Source of the DNA: Desulforapulum sp034007745
GTDB lineage: Bacteria; Desulfobacterota; Desulfobacteria; Desulfobacterales; Desulfobacteraceae
Assembly (NCBI GenBank): GCA_034007745.1
Contig: JAVEQI010000001.1
Location: 158,034-222,033, forward strand
Direction: 5' to 3'
DNA: 64,000 nucleotides
Made by a program: the position numbers and the translations under genes. How positions within the stretch are numbered: position 1 is the stretch's first letter; every line of letters begins with the position of its first letter. This document shows, in pieces, positions 51,752 through 60,156 of the stretch. Below the pieces are notes generated by a model. The model was not told the DNA's origin and ran no database searches. It was given only the letters and a program-made list of their open reading frames with translations.

Positions 51752-52084
51752 ATGAATCACGACCACGAACACAGCCACCACAATCATGCTCATAAACATG
51801 AAGAGAACGAAAAGCCCCACACCCACGGTCATACCCACGACCACGAACACACCCACGACCAACCCGGCAACAAGGAAGAACTTACCTTTGACGGCAAGCT
51901 CGCCATTCTCATAGGCCACTGGATAGACCACAACAAGAGCCATCAACAGACCTATGAGTCGTGGGCAGAAAAAGCGGCCGATGAAAACCAGCCGGAAGCG
52001 GCAGCCCTTCTCAAAGAGGTCTCAGAGGATTCCAGACGGATTACAACGACCCTTGAAAAGGCCCTCCAGGACATCAGGCATTAG
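51752..52084 (+). CDS. Histidine-rich N-terminus small protein
   Basis: This is a 110-aa protein. Residues 1-36 carry 15 histidines mostly alternating with Asp, Glu or Thr, such as HDHEHSHHNHAHKH. The rest is a helical domain (LTFDGKLAILIGHWIDHNKSH and ALLKEVSEDSRRI). There is no signal peptide. The head should chelate Ni or Zn. The tail family is one I do not name. It stands alone downstream of the aldolase. In an organism needing nickel for CODH, a storage or delivery role is attractive but unproven. ATGAATCACG is preceded by GGAG. Confidence 0.7.
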   Translation: MNHDHEHSHHNHAHKHEENEKPHTHGHTHDHEHTHDQPGNKEELTFDGKLAILIGHWIDHNKSHQQTYESWAEKAADENQPEAAALLKEVSEDSRRITTTLEKALQDIRH

Positions 52085-52093
52085 GCTGATTTC

Positions 52094-53035
52094 CTATCCT
52101 TTACTCTTTTTCTGGTAGAGGCGGTTCTGGAGCCAGGCGCCAATGGATACCCTATAGGGATAAAGCTGAGAAACAAGCATCCCCGACATCATTAGCCCGC
52201 ATCCAGCCAGGGCTCGACCGGAAAGGAACTCGTTCAAAATCAGCCATCCGCCAATTGCGGCAATCAGCGACTCAAGACTCAGAAGAATTGCCGCATGGGC
52301 CGGATGGCTTCCCTTCTGACCGTAAATCTGGAGGGAATAGGCAATGCCAACGGAAAAAACACCCCCATAAAAAATGGGGAAGGCCGCAAGCCGTATTCCG
52401 GCAAGGGAAATCTTCTCAAAGGCAAGTGCAGTGATCAAGCTTAAGATTGAACAGAGCATGCACTGGACAAACGAGAGACTCACCGTATCGATCCTCTGGG
52501 AGAGCCGCCCTATGATAATAACATGGAGGGCAAAGAAAACTGCGCCGATAAGCTCCAGCACATCACCAAACTCCATGGTCATCTGTTCGGTCACACTCAG
52601 CAGATAAAGACCTGCGGCAGCCATCACCGCACCGAGCCAGGTGCCTGTTCCAGCACTTTGCCTCCATATAAGCCCTAAAACAGGAACAAGGACAACGTAA
52701 AGCCCCGTGATAAACCCGGCTTTCCCGGCTGTAGTATAGACAAGTCCAACCTGCTGCAGGGATGAGCCGCAAAAAAGGATCAGTCCAGAAAGAAGCCCTC
52801 CCCCTAGAATTTCCTTTAAATCAGGCTCGGCAATCACCTTGATCCTGTTCCTTCGCCTTTTCAATCCAACCAGAAGAAACGGCAGCAGGGAGAACCCCCC
52901 AAGGGCAAACCGAAGCCCGTTAAATGTAAATGGCCCCACATGATCCATACCCATTCTCTGGGCCACAAAGGCAAGCCCCCAAATGGATGCGGTCAAAAGG
53001 AGAATAAAATCTGATTTAAATGTTTTCAATTTCAT
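52094..53035 (-). CDS. EamA/DMT-family transporter
   Basis: This roughly 313-aa protein has ten predicted helices in two EamA repeats (first about 8-135, second about 150-285). Landmarks are IWGLAFVAQRMGMDHVGPFTFNGLRFALGG and ESLIAAIGGWLILNEFLSGRALAG. The family exports small metabolites such as amino acids or purines. The last helix is followed by a basic tail (NRLYQKKSKG). ATG 53035 is chosen over the upstream 53068 because it opens the conserved lipid-facing start. It converges with the His-rich gene, whose stop is 9 nt away. Confidence 0.8.
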   Translation of the reverse strand: MKLKTFKSDFILLLTASIWGLAFVAQRMGMDHVGPFTFNGLRFALGGFSLLPFLLVGLKRRRNRIKVIAEPDLKEILGGGLLSGLILFCGSSLQQVGLVYTTAGKAGFITGLYVVLVPVLGLIWRQSAGTGTWLGAVMAAAGLYLLSVTEQMTMEFGDVLELIGAVFFALHVIIIGRLSQRIDTVSLSFVQCMLCSILSLITALAFEKISLAGIRLAAFPIFYGGVFSVGIAYSLQIYGQKGSHPAHAAILLSLESLIAAIGGWLILNEFLSGRALAGCGLMMSGMLVSQLYPYRVSIGAWLQNRLYQKKSKG

Positions 53036-53116
53036 GGTAGTTATCTCAACTATGGACCTTATGGACAAATTTCATTAACTATTATCACCGGCAGACCAAG
53101 TCAAGGCAATTAAACC

Positions 53117-54115
53117 ATGAACCACAAAAATATCACGGACAGGGAACTTGCAGGCCAGAGAGTTATGGCAGGCTTCACAGGAACGCAATTCAACGACGAG
53201 GTTGAGCACCTCATCAGAAACCTCAAGATTGGAGGGCTGATTCTTTTTACCCTGAACGTTGAGACCCCGGCCCAGGTGAAAAATCTGTGCGACCAGTCCC
53301 AGGCCTGTGCAAGGGCCGAGGGACTCCCCCCCCTGTTCATTGCCATAGACCAGGAGGGCGGGGTTGTGGCAAGACTCAAGGCTCCTATCTTTAAAACATT
53401 TCCAGGAAACCCAACCATTTCCACCCAGGAAAAGGCAAGGACATTTGCCGTTTCCATGGCCGAAGAGTTACATCGGGTGGGTATCAACCTCAACCTTGCC
53501 CCTGTGATGGATGTGGTTCCCGAAGGATTTGACAGCATCATGGAGTCAAGGGCCTTTCCCGGTGGTCCCCAAAAGGTGGCTGACCTTGGCGGTTGTGTGA
53601 TCGAAACTCTCCAAAAAAACGGCATCATGGCCTGTGCAAAGCATTTTCCCGGCATTGGAAGGACTGTTATCGACTCACACTTTGAACTGCCGGTTCTCCA
53701 TGCCGACTGGGATCTTATAGAAACAAGCGACCTTGTGCCCTTTGTCCGGGCCGTAGAGGCAGAGGTGGCCACAATAATGCTCTCCCACATTCTCTACCCG
53801 GGACTTGATCCGGTCTGGCCTGCAAGCCTCTCCCCCAATATTGCCCACACCCTTCTAAGAAAAAAAATCGGATTCAGGGGAGTCTCCATGACCGACGATC
53901 TTGACATGAAAGCGATCAAACAGGATATCCCCACCTGTATCACCCAGATCCTAAAGTCCGACATAGATCTTGCACTGATCTGTCATTCAGGACCGGACAT
54001 TGAAATGACTGTGAAGGAGATCGAAGAACAAACGAGAAAAGACGAACGGCTCTTTGGGATGGCGGGCGAGTCCCTTGAAAGAATTACTCGTTTAAAAAAA
54101 CGATTCATCGGGTAA
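53117..54115 (+). CDS. nagZ: Beta-N-acetylhexosaminidase
   Basis: This 332-aa glycoside hydrolase family 3 enzyme of the NagZ type has AIDQEGGVVARL near 75, the proposed catalytic dyad region CAKHFPGIGRTVIDSH near 175, and the nucleophile loop SMTDDLDMKAI near 257. It is cytosolic and removes GlcNAc from cell-wall muropeptides in recycling. No signal peptide is seen. It is divergent from the EamA transporter and converges on tsaD. No amidase or anhydro-muramic kinase lies nearby. Confidence 0.9.
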   Translation: MNHKNITDRELAGQRVMAGFTGTQFNDEVEHLIRNLKIGGLILFTLNVETPAQVKNLCDQSQACARAEGLPPLFIAIDQEGGVVARLKAPIFKTFPGNPTISTQEKARTFAVSMAEELHRVGINLNLAPVMDVVPEGFDSIMESRAFPGGPQKVADLGGCVIETLQKNGIMACAKHFPGIGRTVIDSHFELPVLHADWDLIETSDLVPFVRAVEAEVATIMLSHILYPGLDPVWPASLSPNIAHTLLRKKIGFRGVSMTDDLDMKAIKQDIPTCITQILKSDIDLALICHSGPDIEMTVKEIEEQTRKDERLFGMAGESLERITRLKKRFIG

Positions 54116-54169
54116 TCACAAAGGGCACCCGCAAGGGGAGCCCCGACACTGACCCCGAGCTTACATTAT

Positions 54170-54211
54170 CGAGCTTCATTGCACTGTGTCCGTCAGGACA
54201 TATGGATTTAC
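54170..54211 (-). repeat. Dispersed 3'-end hairpin element, copy 4
   Basis: The minus strand reads TAAATCCATATGTCC, a short loop, GGACACAGTGC, and AATGAAGCTCGA. Its TAA is the stop codon of tsaD. TGTCC (54186-54190) pairs with GGACA (54196-54200). Confidence 0.6.
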
Positions 54212-55209
54212 AAATACCTGGTTCTGGAAAAGACATCACTGTCAAGCTGACAGAGATCACCCTGGAGGATGAGCCTGTGTCCCCTTGCCGCAATCATGGC
54301 GGCATTGTCACCGCAAAAGGACCTTGGCGGAAGATAGAGAGTCATGCCGTTTTCTGCCGCCTCTTTTTTCATCCTTGCAGAAAGATAGTTGTTTGCAGAG
54401 ACTCCGCCCGCAATGGCGATCCGGGAAGATCGTGTTTTACGGGCCGCCTGAATGAGCTTAAATACAAGCACATCCGTCACAGCAGCCTGGAAGCCGGCCG
54501 CAATGTGGGGCATCATCTCAATTAGGTTTTCGCCGTTCAACTGGATATACCGAGCGACTGAGGATTTTAAACCGCTGAAGCTGAAATCAAACCCCTCCCT
54601 GTCCAGAAGGGCCCTTGGGAAATCTATCAGACAGGGATCGCCCTTGGCCGCAAGCTTCTCGACAACTGCACCGCCTGGATATCCCAGGCTGAGCATCTTG
54701 GCGACCTTGTCAAAGGCCTCACCCGCTGCGTCGTCCCGGGTCTGACCAAGCAGTTCAAACCGATCCTGGGATGCCACATGGAAGATGCTGGTATGACCGC
54801 CCGAGGCAAGAAGAACGGTAAAGGGGAATTCCGGGGGATCATCGGACAGAAGGGTTGAATAGATATGGCCCTCAAGGTGATTCACTCCTGTCCAGGGAAT
54901 GTTTCTTGCCCAGGCAAAAGCCTTGGCAAAGCTGAACCCCACAAGGAGGGCGCCGATGAGCCCCGGCCCCCGGGTGACAGCCACACCCTCTATCTGATCC
55001 AGGGTTATCCCGGCCTGTTCAACAGCCCCTGCAACCACCGGGGATATGGCCTCTATGTGCATGCGGGACGCAAGCTCAGGAACCACACCGCCATACCTGT
55101 GATGGACCTCAATCTGGGAGGAAACAACCGATGACAGGACAATATTCTGATCAGACACAACCGCGGCGGCTGTATCGTCACATGAGGATTCAATACCCAG
55201 AATGATCAT
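54208..55209 (-). CDS. tsaD: tRNA threonylcarbamoyltransferase TsaD
   Basis: This 333-aa ASKHA-fold enzyme completes t6A37 synthesis in tRNAs reading ANN codons. Motifs are LGIESSCDDTAAAVV (residues 3-17), the metal-binding NHLEGH (His-x3-His near 110), LLASGGHTSI near 133, and IAGGVSANNYLS near 265. The gene ends exactly at a hairpin repeat element. purM is 86 nt upstream on the same strand. Confidence 0.94.
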   Translation of the reverse strand: MIILGIESSCDDTAAAVVSDQNIVLSSVVSSQIEVHHRYGGVVPELASRMHIEAISPVVAGAVEQAGITLDQIEGVAVTRGPGLIGALLVGFSFAKAFAWARNIPWTGVNHLEGHIYSTLLSDDPPEFPFTVLLASGGHTSIFHVASQDRFELLGQTRDDAAGEAFDKVAKMLSLGYPGGAVVEKLAAKGDPCLIDFPRALLDREGFDFSFSGLKSSVARYIQLNGENLIEMMPHIAAGFQAAVTDVLVFKLIQAARKTRSSRIAIAGGVSANNYLSARMKKEAAENGMTLYLPPRSFCGDNAAMIAARGHRLILQGDLCQLDSDVFSRTRYL

Positions 55210-55238
55210 AACTTTTTATTTTTTAAATTTGTTGAACA

Positions 55239-55268
55239 ATTGCGTCGATGCATTGCAGCCGACGCAAT
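55239..55268. terminator. Hairpin between purM and tsaD
   Basis: ATTGCGTCG (55239-55247) pairs perfectly with CGACGCAAT (55260-55268) around 12 bases. It lies 27 nt after the purM stop on the minus strand. The sequence beyond is AT-rich but without a pure T run. Confidence 0.5.
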
Positions 55269-55294
55269 TTCACTGTTTGTTGGGGATGTGCCGA

Positions 55295-56338
55295 TTATTT
55301 CCACTCAACCTGGGATTCCGAGCTTTCTCGTCCGCAGATTTCACCCAGGAGAAAAGCCTTTTCATCCATGGCCGCAAGCCGGTCAAGAACGTCCTGGGCA
55401 GACGCTTCGGGCACAACGGCAATCATGCCGATTCCGTTGTTAAAGGTTCGATGCATCTCGCGGTCAGACACGGAGCCGGCATTCTGGAGGAACTGAAAAA
55501 CAGGGGGAACTTCCCAGCTTGCCTTTTCGATAATCACCTTGCATGATTCGGGTATTATCCGAATGATATTTTCGTCAATACCGCCACCGGTGATGTGGGC
55601 AAGACCGTGAATTGGCAGATCCCGCGCAAGGCCGAGGAGAAGCTGACAATAAATACGGGTGGGGGTTAACAGCACCTCGCCCAGGGTTGTGCCAAACTCC
55701 GGGATATGGGTTGTAACATCATAGCCGCACTTTTCAAAACATATCTTTCTGACAAGGGAGTAGCCATTGCTGTGAAGTCCCGACGATGCAATACCTATAA
55801 GCCGGTGGCCGTTTCTTATGCCCGATCCATCAATGATCTTGGAATTATCCACAAGTCCCACGGAAAAACCTGCCAGATCATACTCACCGTCAAGATACAT
55901 CCCCGGCATTTCAGCGGTTTCACCACCGATAAGGGCACATTGCGCCTCTATGCAGCCGTTGGCTATTCCCTGGATCACACTTGCAGCCACCCGGTTATCA
56001 AGGTGTCCCATGGACAGATAATCAAGGAAAAAAAGAGGCCGGGCACCCTGAACGACGATGTCGTTGACCACCATTCCCACAAGATCAATTCCGATTGTGT
56101 CATGCTTGTCCATCATGAATGCAATTTTAAGCTTGGTGCCGACACCATCCGTGGAACTCACAAGAACCGGATTGGAAATATTGGTCAGATTCAGGGAAAA
56201 AAGACCGCCAAAACCGCCGATTTCTCCCATGACACCTGATCTAGGTGTGGCCTTTGCAAATTTTTTAATCGTATTCACAAGATCGTTTGCCTTGTTTATA
56301 TCAACACCAGCATCGGCATATGTCAAAGACGCACCCAT
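55295..56338 (-). CDS. purM: Phosphoribosylformylglycinamidine cyclo-ligase
   Basis: This 347-aa AIR synthetase makes aminoimidazole ribonucleotide in purine synthesis. It has the start SLTYADAGVDINKAND, the ATP-site VLVSSTDGVGTKLKIA near 60, GGETAEMPGMY near 142, and AHITGGGIDENIIRI near 250. ATG 56338 gives the usual start. The upstream ATG at 56362 adds only basic residues. No other pur gene is adjacent. It is transcribed ahead of tsaD. Confidence 0.93.
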   Translation of the reverse strand: MGASLTYADAGVDINKANDLVNTIKKFAKATPRSGVMGEIGGFGGLFSLNLTNISNPVLVSSTDGVGTKLKIAFMMDKHDTIGIDLVGMVVNDIVVQGARPLFFLDYLSMGHLDNRVAASVIQGIANGCIEAQCALIGGETAEMPGMYLDGEYDLAGFSVGLVDNSKIIDGSGIRNGHRLIGIASSGLHSNGYSLVRKICFEKCGYDVTTHIPEFGTTLGEVLLTPTRIYCQLLLGLARDLPIHGLAHITGGGIDENIIRIIPESCKVIIEKASWEVPPVFQFLQNAGSVSDREMHRTFNNGIGMIAVVPEASAQDVLDRLAAMDEKAFLLGEICGRESSESQVEWK

Positions 56339-56548
56339 GGAAACACCCCTTTTTTTAGTCACTTATCTGGTCAATTCAAACTTAGAAGATAGCCCTATTC
56401 CAGGTAAAAGTCAAAACTTTTTTGACATGGCTTAACTTGTATTGTATTTAAGAATCTAATTTTGATTTTATTCTTGATTTTATTTTTGTTTTAACTTTTT
56501 TTTGATGACCTGCCGGGCAGAACGGCACAGGGATTGGAGAGTAATTTT

Positions 56549-57868
56549 ATGCCCATGAAGAACATAGAGATCGGCATCCTTGGATGCGGGATCGTAGGCA
56601 CCGGAGTCGCAAAGCTTCTCATCGAAAAACAGGCCCTTTTGGAGTCACGCATCGGTGCCCGGCTTAACCTGAAATACGTTGCGGACTTAGATACTACCAC
56701 GGACAGGGGAGTCGTGTTCGATGAGGGAGTTTTCATCACAGACGCCAACACCGTGCTGGATGATCCTATGATCCATATTGTGGTTGAAGCCATCGGAGGT
56801 AAGGGCATTGCCAAGGATTTCATACTCAGGGCCCTTAAAAACGGTAAACATGTTGTCACGGCCAATAAGGCCCTTTTGGCAAGCTTTGGGAACATGCTGG
56901 TCTCCACTGCCGTTAAAAACAACGTGGAGATAGGCTTTGAGGCAAGCTGCGGCGGATGTATGCCCGTCATAAAGACCCTGCGGGAATCCTTGGTGGGGAA
57001 CCGAATCAACGGCATCACAGGTATTCTCAACGGCACCTGCAACTATATACTGACCAAAATGTCCAACGAGCGCTGTTCATTTGACAAGGCCCTGGAAGAG
57101 GCCCAGGCCCTTGGATTTGCAGAGGCAGACCCCTTTCTTGACGTGGAAGGGTATGATTCGGCCCACAAGCTTGCCATCCTCAACGCCCTAGCCTACGGCA
57201 TGGAGATAAACCTGGACGACATCCATGTGGAGGGAATAAGCAAAATCACCCCCATGGACATTGAATTTGCAAGGGAATTCGGCTATACAATCAAGCTTCT
57301 TGCCATCAGCAGGAACAGTTCCACCAAGGTTGCGGCAAGGGTGCATCCTGCCATGATTCCCGACAGCAACCCCCTGTCCCACGTAGATGGTTCCATGAAC
57401 GCCGTGGTAATTGACGCAGATGCAACCGGCGAGACCATGCTCTACGGCCACGGTGCAGGCATGATGCCGACGGCAAGCGCAGTTGTCAGCGACATTTCCG
57501 ACATCGTAAGAAACATCATGACCGGGGCCAGCCACAGGATTCCGATCCTTGGCTACCCTGAAGCCAACATCAGAAAGATTCCCCTGCTCTGCTTAAAGGA
57601 GATCAACACTCCCTACTACTTCAGATTTGAAGCAGCAGATCAGCCGGGTGTCCTATCAAAGATATCCGGCATTCTTGGAGAATGCGGGATCAGCATCAAA
57701 ATCGTCCACCAGAAGGGACGTCAATGCAACGGCTCGGTTCCCATTGTAATGATCACACATATCGCAAAGGAAGAGAACGCCCAGAAGGCATTGAAAAAAA
57801 TTGCCGCCCTTGACTCGACCATGAATCCCCCCGTGGTGATTCGAATCGAAGAGGCCTGCAGCAATTAA
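56549..57868 (+). CDS. hom: Homoserine dehydrogenase
   Basis: This 439-aa enzyme reduces aspartate semialdehyde to homoserine. It has an NAD(P) loop GILGCGIVGTGVAKLL (near residue 8), a catalytic domain with GILNGTCNYILTKMS near 170 and FAEADPFLDVEG near 192, and a C-terminal ACT domain (about 355-435, FRFEAADQPGVLSKISGILGE) that allows threonine feedback. ATG 56549 has GGAG seven bases upstream. A terminator follows at 57894. thrH is 80 nt beyond. Confidence 0.92.
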   Translation: MPMKNIEIGILGCGIVGTGVAKLLIEKQALLESRIGARLNLKYVADLDTTTDRGVVFDEGVFITDANTVLDDPMIHIVVEAIGGKGIAKDFILRALKNGKHVVTANKALLASFGNMLVSTAVKNNVEIGFEASCGGCMPVIKTLRESLVGNRINGITGILNGTCNYILTKMSNERCSFDKALEEAQALGFAEADPFLDVEGYDSAHKLAILNALAYGMEINLDDIHVEGISKITPMDIEFAREFGYTIKLLAISRNSSTKVAARVHPAMIPDSNPLSHVDGSMNAVVIDADATGETMLYGHGAGMMPTASAVVSDISDIVRNIMTGASHRIPILGYPEANIRKIPLLCLKEINTPYYFRFEAADQPGVLSKISGILGECGISIKIVHQKGRQCNGSVPIVMITHIAKEENAQKALKKIAALDSTMNPPVVIRIEEACSN

Positions 57869-57893
57869 ACCTACGGCCTCAACAAACATTGAT

Positions 57894-57929
57894 CTCCCGC
57901 CAATGGCAGCCTTTTGACGGGAGTTTTTT
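57894..57929 (+). terminator. Terminator after hom
   Basis: CTCCCG (57894-57899) pairs with CGGGAG (57918-57923) with an inner CAA/TTG extension. Six Ts follow directly. Confidence 0.75.
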
Positions 57930-57948
57930 ATAAAAGAAAGGAACCCGA

Positions 57949-58548
57949 ATGGATCTTATCTGCTCCGACCTTGAGGGAGTATTTATCCCTGAAATCTGGA
58001 TTAACGTTGCACAGCGAACCGGCATCGAGGAGTTAAAACTCACAACCCGGGATATTACCGACTATGATGTGCTCATGGAAAAAAGACTTACCATAATGGA
58101 ACATCACGGCCTTAAACTAAAGGACATCACCGACGTAATAGACACCATCGACCCCATGGAGGGTGCAGAAGAGGCCCTGACCTGGATAAGGGAGCGCACC
58201 CAGATCATAATCCTCTCGGACACCTTTGAAGAGTTTGCCCGCCCCCTGATGAGGAAACTGGGATTTCCAGCCCTTTTCTGCCACAGCCTGGTTGTTGACA
58301 GTTCAGGCAGGATAACAGACTACAGGTTAAGACAGCACAACCAGAAAAAGCATGCGGTAAAGGCATTCAAGGGACTCAACTACCGGGTAATTGCCTTTGG
58401 GGATTCTTACAATGACACCGCAATGCTTAAAGAGGCAGACCACGGCTTCTTTTTCATGCCCCCCGACAACGTTGTCAAAGAATTCCCCCAGTTCAAGGTA
58501 ACCCGAACCTATGAGGAACTCAAGACAATGATCGGATCTCTACTATAG
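57949..58548 (+). CDS. thrH: ThrH-type homoserine kinase / phosphoserine phosphatase
   Basis: This 199-aa HAD-family protein has motif I DLEGVFIPEIW (first nucleophile Asp in DLE) near residue 7, motif II SDTFEEFA near 85, and motif III-IV FGDSYNDTAML near 140. This is the ThrH pattern, in which phosphoserine donates phosphate to homoserine. It sits directly after hom, so it could supply the homoserine phosphate step of threonine synthesis, with no separate thrB seen. The next gene starts two bases after the stop. Confidence 0.85.
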   Translation: MDLICSDLEGVFIPEIWINVAQRTGIEELKLTTRDITDYDVLMEKRLTIMEHHGLKLKDITDVIDTIDPMEGAEEALTWIRERTQIIILSDTFEEFARPLMRKLGFPALFCHSLVVDSSGRITDYRLRQHNQKKHAVKAFKGLNYRVIAFGDSYNDTAMLKEADHGFFFMPPDNVVKEFPQFKVTRTYEELKTMIGSLL

Positions 58549-58549
58549 A

Positions 58550-59572
58550 ATGACAATCGACCTCAAGGCATTTAAAACGATAAAGGCTTTAGTTCTCGGG
58601 GATCTTATGATCGACGAGTATCTCTGGGGAGAGGTGGATCGTATCTCCCCGGAGGCACCGGTTCCCATCGTGTCCGTTAAAAGGGAGACCTCCACCCTGG
58701 GAGGCGCCGGCAATGTCATCAACAACCTTGTGGCCATGGGTGCTGCGGTTTCGGTCGTTGGAACGGCAGGCACTGGAACGACCGGGCGGTTGATGCTTGA
58801 CAAATTTAACGACCTCGGGGTTGATACTGGAGGCATAATTGACGAGCCAGACCGGCCCACCACCAGAAAAACCCGGGTTATCGCCTCCAGCCAGCAGGTG
58901 TTGAGAATCGACCGGGAAACCAAAAAAGATATCTCAAGTGAAACCCTGAACCGGCTGATCTCGTTTATCAAAGGGGCAGCCTGCCGGGTGGATATAGTCA
59001 TAATCTCCGATTATGGAAAGGGTCTTGTCACCCGGGAACTTGTGAGGGAGACCGTTGCCATTGCACGAGCCCACGGCATCCCAGTCCTTGCCGACCCCAA
59101 GGGCCTTGACTTCACAAAGTACAGCAGGGTATCTATTTTGACACCAAATCAAAAGGAGGCGGGCCTTGCCGCAGGCATTGATATCAGAACCGACCAGGAC
59201 CTGATCCGGGCAGGAAACGCAATCATGGCCCTTGCCGACCTTGAACGGCTGGTCGTCACCTGCGGAAAGGCCGGAATGATGCTGTTTGAGCAGAACAAGG
59301 AACCCATAAGGATAGCATCCCTGGCCCGCCAGGTGTTTGACGTATCCGGTGCAGGTGACACTGTCATTTCCATCCTCGGCCTTGCCCTTGCTGCGGGCGC
59401 AGGTTATGAAGAAAGCGCAGCCATTGCCAACGCAGCCGCAGGCATTGTCGTGGGCAAGGTGGGTACTGCCACCGCAAGCCCCGAAGAACTCGCACTTGCT
59501 CTTAAAAAACAATACCGGAAGCCTGACCGCACAAGGATACTGCCCGGGAAAGATTACAAACTCGGCTTTTAA
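58550..59572 (+). CDS. rfaE1: D-glycero-beta-D-manno-heptose-7-phosphate kinase
   Basis: This 340-aa PfkB-family kinase matches the N-terminal domain of HldE. It has LGDLMIDEYLWGEVDRISPEAPVPIV (residues 12-37), GGAGNVINNL near 51, the catalytic VSGAGDTVIS near 260, and ISDYGKGLV near 150. It makes ADP-heptose precursors for LPS inner core, indicating an LPS-bearing outer membrane. The adenylyltransferase domain is absent and must be encoded elsewhere. It starts two bases after thrH, so the two may be co-transcribed despite different pathways. Confidence 0.87.
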   Translation: MTIDLKAFKTIKALVLGDLMIDEYLWGEVDRISPEAPVPIVSVKRETSTLGGAGNVINNLVAMGAAVSVVGTAGTGTTGRLMLDKFNDLGVDTGGIIDEPDRPTTRKTRVIASSQQVLRIDRETKKDISSETLNRLISFIKGAACRVDIVIISDYGKGLVTRELVRETVAIARAHGIPVLADPKGLDFTKYSRVSILTPNQKEAGLAAGIDIRTDQDLIRAGNAIMALADLERLVVTCGKAGMMLFEQNKEPIRIASLARQVFDVSGAGDTVISILGLALAAGAGYEESAAIANAAAGIVVGKVGTATASPEELALALKKQYRKPDRTRILPGKDYKLGF

Positions 59573-59580
59573 AATAATCC

Positions 59581-59609
59581 TTGACTTGTTCCCATACTTT
59601 CGTTATATT
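59581..59609 (+). promoter_or_regulatory. Strong promoter for initiator tRNA genes
   Basis: TTGACT (59581-59586), a 17-base spacer and TATATT (59604-59609) are nearly consensus. The mature tRNA begins 12 nt after the -10 element. Confidence 0.85.
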
Positions 59610-59620
59610 ACTCGGATTGT

Positions 59621-59697
<77 letters not shown>

Positions 59698-59734
59698 TTA
59701 TTGTTCTTGATTTATCTTACATTAGTCACTTTGT

Positions 59735-59811
<77 letters not shown>

Positions 59812-59818
59812 TTTAAAT

Positions 59819-59864
59819 AAAAGCTCGAAAAAGTTGTTATTGACAACTATTTCGGGCTTTTTTT
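59819..59864 (+). terminator. Terminator of the tRNA-fMet pair
   Basis: AAGTTGT pairs with ACAACT and the outer AAAGCTCGAAA pairs with TTTCGGGCTTT, followed by TTTTT. It lies 7 nt after the second tRNA. Confidence 0.85.
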
Positions 59865-60156
59865 ATCATCAGATTCCTCCTGATTTGTTCACAAAATGCA
59901 ACAAAAGAAACCCATCAAACACGGTGGATTCATTCTAACTTTCATCCTATCTATTTCAGACCTTTAAGACCGCCAAATTATTTTACCACGAAGAGCACGA
60001 AGAAACCTTTACTTCGTGGCCTTCGTGGTTTAAAAAAGAATCAAATCAATGTAGTTTTATCCGATACTAATGATAACCGTTTAAATTTATTTTATAATTT
60101 GTCAAGAACGAGGTTGCCCTGACCCATCAAAGGGTTGAATAAAAGATCAGAAACGG
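59865..60156. other. Spacer between tRNA-fMet genes and ychF
   Basis: There is no gene in these 292 bases. A long imperfect hairpin lies at 59985-60029: ACCACGAAG, two bases, CACGAAG, then a loop and CTTCGTG, two bases, CTTCGTGGT. Repeats of this form are common intergenic hairpins in many bacteria. It is near the convergent ychF 3' end and may serve as a terminator. Confidence 0.55.
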
